Notes: generated by a model from the sequence alone, not told the origin. A stretch of 48,906 nucleotides of DNA from JAMOBE01 sp039908285 (GCA_039908285.1 JAMOBE010000020.1:1-48906), one strand, 5' to 3'. Positions 18,286-27,677 are shown, counted from the stretch's first letter. Numbers and translations are program-made.

Positions 18286-19008
18286 ATGGCACGTGTGGCA
18301 TTGGTTACCGGCGGAACTCGTGGCATTGGGGCGGCTATCGCCAAGGCGATGAAGGCGGCGGGGCATACCGTCACGGTTTGCGACGTGGTCGATGACCAGA
18401 TCGCCAAGTTCAAGTCGGAGACCGGCATCGAGGGTTTCAAGATCGACGTCGGCGACTTCGCTTCGGTCGAGGCCGGGGTCAAGCAGATCGAGTCGACGGT
18501 CGGCCCCATCGACATCGTCGTCAACAACGCCGGCATCACCCGCGACGGCTTCCTCCACAAGATGGACCCGGTGAAGCAGTGGCAGGCGGTGATCAACGTC
18601 AACCTCGGCTCGGCGTTCAACACCGCCCGTTGTTGCGTCCCCGGCATGCGTGATCGCGGCTGGGGCCGCATCATCAACATCAGCTCGATGAACGGTCAGC
18701 GCGGCCAGTTCGGCCAGGCCAACTACTCGGCGGCCAAGGCCGGCATGCTCGGCCTGACCAAGGCGCTGGCCCAGGAAGTGGCCAACAAGAACATCACCGT
18801 CAACGCCATCTGCCCCGGCTTCATCCTGACCGAGATGACCGGCGCCATGCCGCCGGACGTGCTGAAGGCCGAAGTGGCCAAGATCCCGCTCGGCCGCATC
18901 GGCCAGCCGGACGACATCGCCAGCATGGTCGTCTATCTGGCGAGCGAAGGTGCCGGCTTCATCACCGGCCAGACCATGTCGGTCAACGGCGGCCAGCTCA
19001 TGCCCTGA
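18286..19008 (+). CDS. phaB: Acetoacetyl-CoA reductase (polyhydroxybutyrate pathway)
   Basis: PhaB reduces acetoacetyl-CoA to (R)-3-hydroxybutyryl-CoA with NADPH, the second step of polyhydroxybutyrate synthesis. The 240-residue SDR protein has the cofactor motif VTGGTRGIGAAIAKA, NNAGITRD, the Ser-Tyr-Lys catalytic set (ISSMNG near 137, NYSAAKAG with Tyr and Lys near 151/155), and the C-terminal GQTMSVNGGQLMP typical of PhaB rather than FabG. GGAGG sits 8 bases before the ATG at 18286. phaA and phaC are not in the window. A strong terminator follows directly. Confidence 0.93.
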   Translation: MARVALVTGGTRGIGAAIAKAMKAAGHTVTVCDVVDDQIAKFKSETGIEGFKIDVGDFASVEAGVKQIESTVGPIDIVVNNAGITRDGFLHKMDPVKQWQAVINVNLGSAFNTARCCVPGMRDRGWGRIINISSMNGQRGQFGQANYSAAKAGMLGLTKALAQEVANKNITVNAICPGFILTEMTGAMPPDVLKAEVAKIPLGRIGQPDDIASMVVYLASEGAGFITGQTMSVNGGQLMP

Positions 19009-19030
19009 GCCGGTTGGTCTCACGAAAATC

Positions 19031-19067
19031 GGGGCTGCCGGGATTTCCCGGCAGCCCCTTTTTTTCG
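19031..19067 (+). terminator. Intrinsic terminator after phaB
   Basis: GGGGCTGCCGGGA-TT-TCCCGGCAGCCCC forms a perfect 13-base stem followed by seven T residues, about 22 bases after the phaB stop. It is also close to the stop of the leftward haem protein gene. Confidence 0.93.
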
Positions 19068-19073
19068 GCTTTT

Positions 19074-19712
19074 TCACCCGGCCCGGCGGTAGACCATTCC
19101 GCGGCGACGGCCCGTAAGGCGCCCGTGAACGAAGAGTCCGATCGCGAACATGCCGGCGGTCACCGCCAGGACGCCGATCAGGGCGTTGACCACGAAACCG
19201 ACCACGGCCTTGATGGGGCCGAGCGGGTAGACCACCTCCACCACGCCGCCGATGTCGCCGACCCTGGCGCGGGTGTGGCAGGTCGGGCACTCCTCGCGCA
19301 CCTGGATCGGGTAGAGGAACCGGAGGTCGCCTTCGTCGGTGGTGAACATCTCGTCGCCAGCCGCCACGCGCTCCAGCAGGGGCTTGCGGCTCAGGGTCTC
19401 CCCCTCCTCGGCCGGAGCCGCCGTGTCGCGGATCATCGCCTCGCCACGGTCGACACGGATGGACATGCCGGGGAGAGTCGCGGCCATGGCGGCGATGGCG
19501 GCCTCCATGTCGTCCCTGGCGGCACCCTTGCGCATCAGGGCATAGATGCCCTGGAACACGAGCTGGGACACCTGCCGCGCCTCGCCGCGCGACAGGGCGG
19601 CCACCGCCTCGCGCTCGACGAAGGACGATGCCCCAAGCACCGCAATCACCGCCATGGCGAGAAAGACGGCGGCCGGCACATGGCGCCGTGGAATCCACCA
19701 GTCCAGCATCAC
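19074..19712 (-). CDS. Tll0287-like (DUF3365) haem-binding membrane protein
   Basis: This 212-residue protein has an N-terminal membrane helix (about 10-28), an extracytoplasmic domain with a c-type haem motif CPTCH near residue 145 in the context REECPTCHTRARVGDIGG, and a second helix (about 165-195) near the C-terminus. The pattern (FLYPIQVREECPTCH then VVEVVYPL) matches the DUF3365 sensor domain, often attached to chemotaxis receptors, kinases or cyclases. Here it stands alone with no output domain. A redox- or gas-sensing role is inferred from the family. It could signal through an unlinked partner. Confidence 0.75.
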   Translation of the reverse strand: MMLDWWIPRRHVPAAVFLAMAVIAVLGASSFVEREAVAALSRGEARQVSQLVFQGIYALMRKGAARDDMEAAIAAMAATLPGMSIRVDRGEAMIRDTAAPAEEGETLSRKPLLERVAAGDEMFTTDEGDLRFLYPIQVREECPTCHTRARVGDIGGVVEVVYPLGPIKAVVGFVVNALIGVLAVTAGMFAIGLFVHGRLTGRRRGMVYRRAG

Positions 19713-19746
19713 CGCCCCCCTTCGGCCTTGTCCAATCGTCTCCGAT

Positions 19747-20694
<948 letters not shown>

Positions 20695-20725
20695 CGCGTG
20701 TGGTCCCCCATGGCGGAAGAGGTTG

Positions 20726-21427
20726 TCAGGTCGGCGAGGCGATGGCGGCCAGGGCGGCGCGCAGCTCCGGGATGCCCGTGCCCTTCTCCGCGCTGGTCGT
20801 CAGCACGTCCGGGTGAGCGGCGGTGTGGCGGGCCAGTTCGGCGGCGATGGCGGCGCGACGCGTCTCGGCCTGGGGGGACGAGACCTTGTCGGCCTTGGTC
20901 AGGACGATCTGGTAGTTGACCGCGGCGGTGTCGAGCATCTTCATCACTTCGCGGTCGTTGTCCTTGAGGCCATGGCGGGCATCCACCAGCAGCAGCGCCC
21001 GGCGCAGCACGGGACGTCCCCGCAGGTAGTCGTGGATGAGTCCGGTCCATTGCATCACCAGCTTCTTCGGCGCTTCGGCGTATCCATACCCCGGCAGGTC
21101 CACCAGCATCAAGCGCCCACCTAGGCGAAAGAAGATGACCTGCTGGGTCCGGCCAGGCGTGTTCGAGGTCCGCGCCAGGGTACGCCGTCCGGTCAGGGCA
21201 TTGACCAGGCTCGACTTGCCGACGTTGGAGCGGCCGATGAAGGCGATTTCCGGCATCTCCGAATCGGGAAGCTGGGCCGTCGCCGCCGCCGCGATGACGA
21301 AGGCGCAGTCGGCGGCGAACAGCCTGCGGCCGGCCTCCACGGCCTCCGCCGCGGCCGCCGCTTCCGCCTCCTCCGTCAGGGCGGTGGCGGTCAGAGCTTG
21401 ACGCCCATGCGCTTCATGATCACCCAT
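20726..21427 (-). CDS. engB: Ribosome biogenesis GTPase EngB (YihA/YsxC)
   Basis: This TRAFAC-class GTPase assists late 50S subunit assembly. The roughly 233-residue protein has the P loop GRSNVGKSSLVNAL, switch-region T in SNTPGRTQQ, DLPGYGYAEA and the specificity motif TKAD. No ATG follows the yidC stop in frame before the conserved EAGRRLFAADC, so the start is probably the ATG at 21427, which overlaps the yidC 3' end by about 37 bases. A GTG within the Ala-rich N-terminal stretch is an alternative. The Ala/Glu-rich leader (residues 10-30) is dispensable-looking. Confidence 0.9.
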   Translation of the reverse strand: MGDHEAHGRQALTATALTEEAEAAAAAEAVEAGRRLFAADCAFVIAAAATAQLPDSEMPEIAFIGRSNVGKSSLVNALTGRRTLARTSNTPGRTQQVIFFRLGGRLMLVDLPGYGYAEAPKKLVMQWTGLIHDYLRGRPVLRRALLLVDARHGLKDNDREVMKMLDTAAVNYQIVLTKADKVSSPQAETRRAAIAAELARHTAAHPDVLTTSAEKGTGIPELRAALAAIASPT

Positions 21428-23118
21428 TGCTGCAGAATGGACAGTGCGTTGTTCCATGCCCAGTAGATGACCAGTCCGGCGGCGAAGTTGGCCAGCATCA
21501 CCGTGAAGATGATCGGCAGGAAGCCGAAGACCTTCGCCTGCACCGGGTCGGTCGGCTGGGGGTTGAGCTTCTGCTGGAACCACATGGTGATCCCCATCAC
21601 CAGAGGCCAGATGCCGATCATCAGCATCTGCGGCGGCTGCCAGGGGATCAGCCCGAAAAGATTGAACAGGCTGGTGGGATCGGGCGCGGAAAGATCATGA
21701 ATCCAGCCGAAGAACGGCGCCTGACGCATCTCGATGGTGACGAACAGCACCTTGTAGAGGGAGAAGAACACCGGGATCTGGACCAGGACCGGCAGGCAGC
21801 CGGCGGCGGGATTGGCCTTCTCGCGCTTGTACAGTGCCATCAGTTCCTGATTGAGACGCACCTTGTCGTCGCCGAATCGCTCCTGGAGCTTTTTCATCTC
21901 GGGCTGAAGCTTTTTCATCTTCGACATCGCCTGGTACGACTTGTTGGCGAGCGGATAGATCAGCAGCTTGATGACGACGGTGAAGGCCAGGATCGCCACG
22001 CCGAAATTGCCGAACACGGCATGCAGGAAGCGTAGGGCATAGAAGAACGGCTTGGTCAGGAAATAGAACCAGCCGAAGTCGATGGCAAGGTCGAAGCGGT
22101 CGATGCCCAGCGTCGCCTGGTAGTAATCGAGGGTCTGGGCCTCCTTGGCGCCGGCGAACAGGTGGCCGCCGGCCTCGATGGTGGCGCCGGGAGCCGCGGT
22201 CTGCGGCTGGCCCAGGTAGTCCACCTGGTAGAGATCGCTGTTCACCAGGTGCTTGTGGAAGAAGCGCGCCGACACCTTGGCCTTCTGGTCGGGGGCCACC
22301 GCCACCAGCCAGTACTTGTCGGTAACGCCGGCCCAGCCGCCGATAGAATCCTGGGACAGCGCGCCGCCCTTTTCCTGGAGGTCCGAGTAGGTCTTTTCCT
22401 TGAGGGTCCCGTCCAGCACCCCGAGCGGCCCCTCGTGCAGGATGTACATGCCGGCCGTCTGGGGGGTGCCGAACCGCGAGATCAGCGCATAGGGGCTCAG
22501 CGTCACCGGCGCCGTGCCCCGGTTCTCCACCCGCTGGGTCACCGAGAACATGTACTTGTCATCGACACGGAAGGTGCGCTCGAATCGCAGGCCGGCGCCG
22601 TTGGTCCAGCTCAGGGTCACCGGCCGGTCCGGAGTAAGCTCGGATCCGTCGGCCGTCCACACCGCATCCGCACCCGGCAGGGCCACTCCCTGGCCCGTGG
22701 CCGCCCAGCCGAACTCGGCGAAGTAGGGATTCGGCGTGCCATGGGGCGACAGCAGCACGATTTCCGGGCTCTGTGGGTCCGGAGTCTCGTGGTAGCGGAC
22801 CAGGGTGAGTTGATCGACGCGGGCCCCGGTCAGGGAAATGGAGCCGTGCAGGCTTGGCGTACTGATGCGCACGCGGGGGCCATTGACGACTGCGGCGGCG
22901 GGCTGCGTGGGCGCACCGGGGGCGGCGACCGGAGTCGGTGTCGCCGGTGTCGCCGGAATCGTTGGGGCCGCCGGAGCCTGGGCCGCCGGAGCCATCGCCC
23001 GCTCGACCGTGGCCTCGGGCGGCGGAGGCGGCGCCCGCCGCCCCTCGAGGTACTGGAAGCCCAGCAGAATCACCATGGACAGGACCACGGCGAGGATCAC
23101 GTTGCGCTGTTCAGACAT
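21391..23118 (-). CDS. yidC: Membrane protein insertase YidC
   Basis: YidC inserts and folds inner-membrane proteins, alone or with SecYEG. The 575-residue protein has the N-terminal membrane anchor (VILAVVLSMVILLGFQYLEG), a Pro/Ala-rich linker, the large periplasmic beta domain (about 85-355), and the conserved five-helix core including FGVAILAFTVVIKLLIYPLANK and MKKLQPEMKKLQERFGDDK. Length is normal for Gram-negative YidC. It lies between yidD and engB in the usual alphaproteobacterial order. Confidence 0.97.
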   Translation of the reverse strand: MSEQRNVILAVVLSMVILLGFQYLEGRRAPPPPPEATVERAMAPAAQAPAAPTIPATPATPTPVAAPGAPTQPAAAVVNGPRVRISTPSLHGSISLTGARVDQLTLVRYHETPDPQSPEIVLLSPHGTPNPYFAEFGWAATGQGVALPGADAVWTADGSELTPDRPVTLSWTNGAGLRFERTFRVDDKYMFSVTQRVENRGTAPVTLSPYALISRFGTPQTAGMYILHEGPLGVLDGTLKEKTYSDLQEKGGALSQDSIGGWAGVTDKYWLVAVAPDQKAKVSARFFHKHLVNSDLYQVDYLGQPQTAAPGATIEAGGHLFAGAKEAQTLDYYQATLGIDRFDLAIDFGWFYFLTKPFFYALRFLHAVFGNFGVAILAFTVVIKLLIYPLANKSYQAMSKMKKLQPEMKKLQERFGDDKVRLNQELMALYKREKANPAAGCLPVLVQIPVFFSLYKVLFVTIEMRQAPFFGWIHDLSAPDPTSLFNLFGLIPWQPPQMLMIGIWPLVMGITMWFQQKLNPQPTDPVQAKVFGFLPIIFTVMLANFAAGLVIYWAWNNALSILQQWVIMKRMGVKL

Positions 23119-23151
23119 GTGACGGCATCCGCTGCGAACCTCGCGGCTCGG

Positions 23152-23415
23152 TTATGAAATGGTGCGGCCGTGACGGTGACCCGGGCCATGGTCGGGAACC
23201 GGGTCATAGCCCTCACCGCCCCAGGGGTGGCAGCGCGCGATCCGCCGCAGCGCCAGCCATCCGCCCCGCACGGCGCCGAAGCGGCCGATCGCCTCCATGG
23301 CGTAGGCCGAACACGTCGGCAGGTAGCGACAACTCGCGGGCAGGATGGGCGACAGCAGAAGCTGATAGCCCCTCACCAGTCCCCGCAGCAGCATGGCGGC
23401 GACGCTTACCCGCAT
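23152..23415 (-). CDS. yidD: Membrane protein insertion efficiency factor YidD
   Basis: This 87-residue protein carries the family pattern RGYQLLLSPILPASCRYLPTC and SAYAMEAIGRFG, then RIARCHPWGGEGYDPVP. It is a small basic membrane-associated factor that aids YidC-dependent insertion. Its start overlaps the rnpA 3' end by about 10 bases. Confidence 0.95.
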   Translation of the reverse strand: MRVSVAAMLLRGLVRGYQLLLSPILPASCRYLPTCSAYAMEAIGRFGAVRGGWLALRRIARCHPWGGEGYDPVPDHGPGHRHGRTIS

Positions 23416-23807
23416 GAGCCGCCTTCTCCCGTCTTCTCCACCGGACGGAGGACGCCGAGACGGCGCAGGGCGGTGCGAAGGTCACCCACCAGGTCCGCAT
23501 AGGGACGGTCGAGCGTCGCCCCTCGGCCGATCAGCACCAGGTCGACACCCGGCCTGGCCTGGTCCCGCAGGACCTCGCCCGCAGCCGCCCGCAGCCGCCG
23601 CTTCGCCCGGTTGCGCTTCACGGCGTTCCCCACCTTGCGGCTGACGGTAAAGCCCACGCCCACGGCGTCAGGAGAGCCAGCCCCAAGGGAGCCAGCCTCT
23701 ACCGGTGCGGCCTGAAGAATCAGGCCGGGAGCCACCCACTTGCGCCGGGCCGCGGCCACCCGCAGGAACTCCCGGCGTCGCTTGAGCCGCCGCACCTCCA
23801 GGCCCAT
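23406..23807 (-). CDS. rnpA: Ribonuclease P protein component
   Basis: RnpA is the protein subunit of RNase P, which trims tRNA 5' ends. The 133-residue protein starts MGLEVRRLKRRREFLRVAA, has GFTVSRKVGNAVKRNRAKRRLR (the RNR signature) and VLIGRGAT. The frame extends upstream to 23921 through rpmH in another frame; the ATG at 23807, 13 bases after the rpmH stop, gives the normal length. An extra Ala/Gly/Ser-rich loop (about residues 35-50) precedes the conserved core. Confidence 0.95.
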   Translation of the reverse strand: MGLEVRRLKRRREFLRVAAARRKWVAPGLILQAAPVEAGSLGAGSPDAVGVGFTVSRKVGNAVKRNRAKRRLRAAAGEVLRDQARPGVDLVLIGRGATLDRPYADLVGDLRTALRRLGVLRPVEKTGEGGSCG

Positions 23808-23820
23808 CGGACGGTATGCC

Positions 23821-23955
23821 TCAGGCCGACAGACGCTTGCGGCCCTTGGACCGGCGGTTGGCGATGACACGGCGGCCTCCGACGGTGGCCATCCGGGCGC
23901 GGAAGCCATGCCGGCGGGCACGGACGAGCTTGCTGGGCTGATAGGTACGCTTCAC
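23821..23955 (-). CDS. rpmH: 50S ribosomal protein L34
   Basis: The 44-residue protein reads KRTYQPSKLVRARRHGFRAR, then MATVGGRRVIANRRSKGRKRLSA, the full L34 sequence. It begins at a GTG codon (23955) with GGAG about 9 bases before it; no ATG is available. It heads the rpmH-rnpA-yidD-yidC-engB run. Confidence 0.96.
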   Translation of the reverse strand: MKRTYQPSKLVRARRHGFRARMATVGGRRVIANRRSKGRKRLSA

Positions 23956-24000
23956 GAGACCAACTCCGTCGAAAAAACACGCATGAAAGTCCAGGTCCGC

Positions 24001-24029
24001 TGTATACGGGCTCGCCGCGGCGAAGTCAA
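24001..24029 (-). promoter_or_regulatory. Sigma-70 promoter for rpmH operon
   Basis: On the minus strand TTGACT is followed after exactly 17 bases by TATACA, close to consensus. Transcription would start near 23994 and give a leader of about 40 bases before the rpmH GTG. Confidence 0.85.
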
Positions 24030-24100
24030 TGCGCGCTCCGGCTCTCGACTCGCGGCCCGGACCACGGGTATGATGGCGGTGGTTGGACGGGGAGGATCTG

Positions 24101-24376
24101 ATGAGCGAAACAACCGACGAACGGCTGGACCGGCTGGAAGCCGAGCAGGCTGAACTCAGGGAGATGCTGAACGAGATCAAGGAGACCTTGAAGCAGGTCA
24201 AGGACATGCTGATCCCGATGGTCCAGTCCCTGGAAGCAAGGATGCGGGCCTCCGAGGCCGAGATCGAACGGATGGATCAAAAGCTCAACGAGATGGGCGA
24301 ACGCATGGACGACCTCGAAGCCTGCCTGCCCAGCTCGCCGTTCGACCAGCGGGACAAGCCCCGTCAGTTGCACTGA
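24101..24376 (+). CDS. Small coiled-coil protein
   Basis: This 91-residue acidic protein is almost entirely predicted coiled coil (LDRLEAEQAELREMLNEIK, then ASEAEIERMDQKLNEMGERM). It has no membrane segment and no recognised domain. The ATG at 24101 has GGAGG 6 bases upstream; an in-frame ATG at 24083 lacks one. It converges with the pentapeptide-repeat gene, and both stop codons fall within the same short tandem repeats. Confidence 0.7.
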   Translation: MSETTDERLDRLEAEQAELREMLNEIKETLKQVKDMLIPMVQSLEARMRASEAEIERMDQKLNEMGERMDDLEACLPSSPFDQRDKPRQLH

Positions 24377-24408
24377 CTCGGTTGCGCTGATTCAGTTGCA
24401 CTGACCTA
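24367..24408. repeat. Three 14-base tandem repeats at a convergent gene junction
   Basis: Units of GTTGCACTGACTCG type start at 24367, 24381 and 24395. The rightward coiled-coil gene stops in the first (TGA 24374-24376) and the leftward pentapeptide-repeat gene stops in the second (24392-24394). Confidence 0.7.
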
Positions 24409-24892
24409 TGGACCCGGGACCGCAGATGCGTTTGCCGTCGGTCCAGGTGGCGCCGGTGAGGTCGGCCTCCAGCAGCTCGGCTCCGTCCATGCGCGCGCCG
24501 CTGAGGTCCGCCCCCTTCAGAATCGTGCCGTAGAAGCGGGCGCGGCGCAGGTCGGCCCCCTTCAGCGATGCTCCGGTCAGGGTGGCGCGGGTGAAATCGG
24601 CCTCGCTGAACACGGCACCGTCCAGCACGGCACCGGTCAGGGTGGCGCTGATGAGCTTGGCGCGAAACCCCCGGGCATTGGTCAGGTTGATTTTCGTCAT
24701 GTTCGACCGCTGAAAGGTGGCGTCGCGCAGAGTCGCTCCCGCAAGGTTCGCGTTCGAGAAATCGCGCCCGTCGTGATAACAGCGCGTCCACTGGACCTCG
24801 GGTCCCGGCGGATCCGTGCAGGAGGCCAAGGCATCGGCCGGAATCAGGGCCACCACCAGCATGGCGGCAGAAATCAGTGTGAATGGTTTCAT
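24392..24892 (-). CDS. Exported pentapeptide-repeat protein
   Basis: This 166-residue protein has a signal peptide (residues 1-23, ending ADALASC) and about 20 tandem A(D/N)Lxx-type pentapeptides between about residues 43 and 150 (for example SNANLAGATL, LKGADLRRARF, LKGADLSGARMDGAELLEAD). Such repeats fold as a right-handed quadrilateral beta helix. Four Cys residues (25, 38, and two near the C-terminus) could form disulphides in the periplasm. Function is unknown. Members of this fold include DNA-mimics, but the export signal argues against that here. Confidence 0.82.
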   Translation of the reverse strand: MKPFTLISAAMLVVALIPADALASCTDPPGPEVQWTRCYHDGRDFSNANLAGATLRDATFQRSNMTKINLTNARGFRAKLISATLTGAVLDGAVFSEADFTRATLTGASLKGADLRRARFYGTILKGADLSGARMDGAELLEADLTGATWTDGKRICGPGSIGQCN

Positions 24893-24928
24893 GTCGGACC
24901 CTGACTATGGCGTTGGACTCGGAACATA

Positions 24929-25309
24929 CTCGACCCTATCACACCGGCGAGCCTGATGGTTGACCCACGGCATCAATGACACGAACCGATCCCCAGCGTG
25001 CGGGCGTAAAGAAAAAAGACGCAACACGGATGAACACGGATATCCACGGATGAACACGGATGCAGCGGAGTTTGACATCGGCTTAAGTGGGACACGTGAA
25101 AACATCTTGCTTTATTAATTATTAATATTAATACATCGCCACGGGTGAAGACGGAGCAGCTTCCTAGTATTCTGCATCCGTGTTCATCCGTGTTCATCCG
25201 TGGATATCCGTGTTCATCCGTGTTGCGTCTTTTTTCTCAAAGCCAGCACGCTGGCGATCGGCTCGTGACATTGATGCTAAGTATCAAACTTTACGCTCGA
25301 CCCTATCAC
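24929..25309. repeat. Long inverted repeat bounded by 14-base direct repeats
   Basis: Two arms, 24970-25064 and 25173-25277, are largely complementary, with ACACGGATGAACACGGA-type repeats at their inner ends and GCATCAATG / CATTGATGC at their outer ends. The loop (about 25065-25172) is AT-rich around 25108-25135. The unit is bracketed by CTCGACCCTATCAC at 24929-24942 and 25296-25309; the right copy contains the trmJ stop codon. No gene is credible in this roughly 410-base interval. Confidence 0.8.
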
Positions 25310-26085
25310 TCCCGCCGCCGGCCCCAGCGAAGTTCCTTGACGATGCCGTGGAGGGTACGGACCTCCTGTTCGGTCAGGCCGGTGCGCTCGAACATGTTGC
25401 GGATATTGCGGACCATGCTGGGCCGTTTGTCCAGCACTCGCAAGAACCCGCAGTCGTCCAGTTCCCGCTCCAGATGGGTGAACAGGTTCAGCAGTTCGCC
25501 ATGGGTGGCGGGGCGGCTGCCGTTGGTGGGCAGGTGGGCCGGGGGCACGTCGGCGCCGGCCGCGAACCATTCATAGGCGACGACCAGCACCGCCTGCGCC
25601 AGGTTGAGCGAGGCGAAGGCCGGGTTCAGGGGCGCCTCGATGATGGCGTCGGCCAGGGCCACGTCGTCGTTGGTCAGGCCCGCCCGCTCCGGCCCGAACA
25701 GGATGCCGCAGCGTTCACCCTGGGCGATGCGCTTGCGGATGTCGGCGGCGGCTTCGCGGGGGGTGAGGATGGGCTTGACCATCTCGCGGCGCCGCGCCGT
25801 GGTGGCGTAGACCCGGTGCAGGTCGGCGATGGCCTCTTCAGGAGTCTCCACCAGCCGCGCCGCCTCCAGCACCGACTCGGCGCCCGAGGCGGCGGCGATG
25901 GCCTTCGGGTCCAGGTGGGAGTCGCGCGGGCTGGCCAGCCGCAGGTCCGTCAGGCCGCAGTTCAGCATGGCCCGCACCACCGTGCCCATGTTCTCGGCAA
26001 GCTGCGGACGCACCAGGACCACCGCTGGCGCCTGACCGGACGCAACGGTCGGGGCGGCCGCGCGGGTGGAGTCGGTTCCCGCCAT
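25306..26085 (-). CDS. trmJ: SPOUT-family tRNA/rRNA methyltransferase (TrmJ type)
   Basis: The 259-residue protein belongs to the SPOUT superfamily, TrmJ/group 1 TrmH type, which 2'-O-methylates tRNA position 32. It has VLVRPQLAENMGTVVRAMLNCG near residue 25, the SAM-knot motifs ILFGPERAGLTNDD (near 150) and APLNPAFASLNLAQAVLVVAYE (near 170). The start ATG overlaps the cimA TGA by one base (TGATG). The start codon gives an Ala/Thr-rich leader of about 20 residues. The stop codon lies within the right 14-base direct repeat of the neighbouring insertion. Confidence 0.9.
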   Translation of the reverse strand: MAGTDSTRAAAPTVASGQAPAVVLVRPQLAENMGTVVRAMLNCGLTDLRLASPRDSHLDPKAIAAASGAESVLEAARLVETPEEAIADLHRVYATTARRREMVKPILTPREAAADIRKRIAQGERCGILFGPERAGLTNDDVALADAIIEAPLNPAFASLNLAQAVLVVAYEWFAAGADVPPAHLPTNGSRPATHGELLNLFTHLERELDDCGFLRVLDKRPSMVRNIRNMFERTGLTEQEVRTLHGIVKELRWGRRRE

Positions 26086-27677
26086 CAGGCCGTGGCCCCC
26101 TCCTTGAGCAGCTTGTAGGTGATGGAGTCGTGCAGGGCATTGTACGAGGCGTCGATGACGTTGGGCGACACGCCCACCGTGGACCAGCGCTGGCCGTGGC
26201 CGTCGGCGCTTTCGATCATCACCCGGGTGACGGCGGCGGTGGCGGCCTCGGGCGTCAGGATGCGCACCTTGTAGTCCACCAGCCGCAGGTCCTGGAGCTG
26301 CGGATAGAGGGGGGACAGAACCTTGCGCAACGCGGCGTCGAGCGCATTGACCGGGCCGTTGCCCTCGGCCACGGTCATGCGGGACTGGCCACGGATCTCG
26401 GCCTTGATGATGGCCTCCGACATGGTCTCCAGCTCGTTGCGGGCGTTCCAGCGCCGCTCGTCGATGACTCGGAACGAGGTCAGGCGGAAGAACTCGGGCA
26501 CCTCGCCCAGGGTGCGCCGCGCCAGCAGTTCGAAACTCGCCTCGGCGCCGTCGTAGGCATAGCCCCGGTACTCGCGGCGCTTCACCTCCTCCACCAGATC
26601 GGTCACCTTGGGATCGTCGACGTCGACGTCGAGGCCGATTTCGCGGAAGCGGGCCAGGATGTTGGACCGTCCCGACTGGTCGGAGACCACGATGTGGCGG
26701 CGGTTGCCCACCAGTTCCGGAACAACGTGTTCGTAGCAGCGTGGGTCCTTCTCCACCGCCGAGACGTGCAGCCCGCCCTTGTGGGCGAAGGCGGCCTCGC
26801 CGACGTAGGGGGCGTGGCGGCTCGGGGCGCGGTTCAGCCGCTCGTCCAGCACCCGTGAAACGTGCAGAAGCCGGGTCAGGCCGCCGGCGGAGACTCCGGT
26901 CTCGAACCCCATCTTCAGCATCAGGTTGGGGATGATGGAGACCAGGTTGGCGTTGCCGCAGCGCTCCCCCAGGCCATTCAGCGTCCCCTGCACCTGCCGC
27001 GCCCCGGCGCGCACCGCCGCCAGCGAGTTGGCGACGGCGGAGTCGGAGTCGTTGTGGCAGTGGATGCCGATGTGATCACCCGGAACATGGCGGGCGACGG
27101 TGCCGACGATCTCCTCCACCTCGTGGGGCAGGGCGCCGCCGTTGGTGTCGCACAGCACCACCCACCGCGCTCCGGCGGCATGGGCGGCGCGGACGCAGCG
27201 CAGCGCGTACTCCGGGTTGGCCTTGTAGCCGTCGAAGAAGTGCTCGGCATCGAAGCAGACCTCGTCGGCCAGGCGGACGCCGTGGCGGATGCTGTCCTCG
27301 ATCATGCGCACGTTCTCGTCCAGGTCGACGCCGAGCGCCACCCCCACCTGGAAGTCCCAGGTCTTGCCCACCATGGTAACGACCCGGGCCGCCGTGCCCA
27401 GCAGCGCCCTGAGACCCGGATCGTTGTCGGCGCTGCGGCCGGCGCGGCGGGTCATGCCGAAAGCGGTCAGCCGGGCGTGGGCCAGCGGCGGTGGATTGCC
27501 GAAGAAGGCGTCGTCGGTGGGATTGGCGCCGGGCCACCCCCCCTCGACATAGTCGATGCCGAGGCCATCCAGTTCCTGGGCGATGGCCACCTTGTCGGTC
27601 GCACTGAAATCGACGCCCTGAGTCTGCGCCCCGTCACGCAGGGTGCAGTCATAGAGATAAATTCGCTTGTCGTTCAT
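26085..27677 (-). CDS. cimA: (R)-citramalate synthase
   Basis: CimA condenses acetyl-CoA and pyruvate to (R)-citramalate, opening the threonine-independent route to isoleucine. The 530-residue protein has the HMGL-like barrel motifs YDCTLRDGAQTQGVDFS, GIHCHNDSDSAVANSL and NGLGERCGNANL, and the C-terminal regulatory LeuA dimer domain (about 400-525). Length and the 'GAQTQGVDFS' opening fit CimA rather than 2-isopropylmalate synthase. The ATG at 27677 is used; the longer frame to 27722 adds a basic stretch without homology. Confidence 0.92.
   Translation of the reverse strand: MNDKRIYLYDCTLRDGAQTQGVDFSATDKVAIAQELDGLGIDYVEGGWPGANPTDDAFFGNPPPLAHARLTAFGMTRRAGRSADNDPGLRALLGTAARVVTMVGKTWDFQVGVALGVDLDENVRMIEDSIRHGVRLADEVCFDAEHFFDGYKANPEYALRCVRAAHAAGARWVVLCDTNGGALPHEVEEIVGTVARHVPGDHIGIHCHNDSDSAVANSLAAVRAGARQVQGTLNGLGERCGNANLVSIIPNLMLKMGFETGVSAGGLTRLLHVSRVLDERLNRAPSRHAPYVGEAAFAHKGGLHVSAVEKDPRCYEHVVPELVGNRRHIVVSDQSGRSNILARFREIGLDVDVDDPKVTDLVEEVKRREYRGYAYDGAEASFELLARRTLGEVPEFFRLTSFRVIDERRWNARNELETMSEAIIKAEIRGQSRMTVAEGNGPVNALDAALRKVLSPLYPQLQDLRLVDYKVRILTPEAATAAVTRVMIESADGHGQRWSTVGVSPNVIDASYNALHDSITYKLLKEGATA

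Noticed and set aside
23956..24207. Upstream extension of the rpmH frame
   Set aside because: L34 is complete from the GTG at 23955; the extension covers the rpmH promoter and the antisense of the coiled-coil gene.
24905..25105. Minus-strand frame encoding HPCSSV/IRGYPCSSV-type peptides
   Set aside because: This is translation of the ACACGGATGAACACGGA repeats. The same peptide appears on the other strand at 25145-25576, as expected from the inverted arms.
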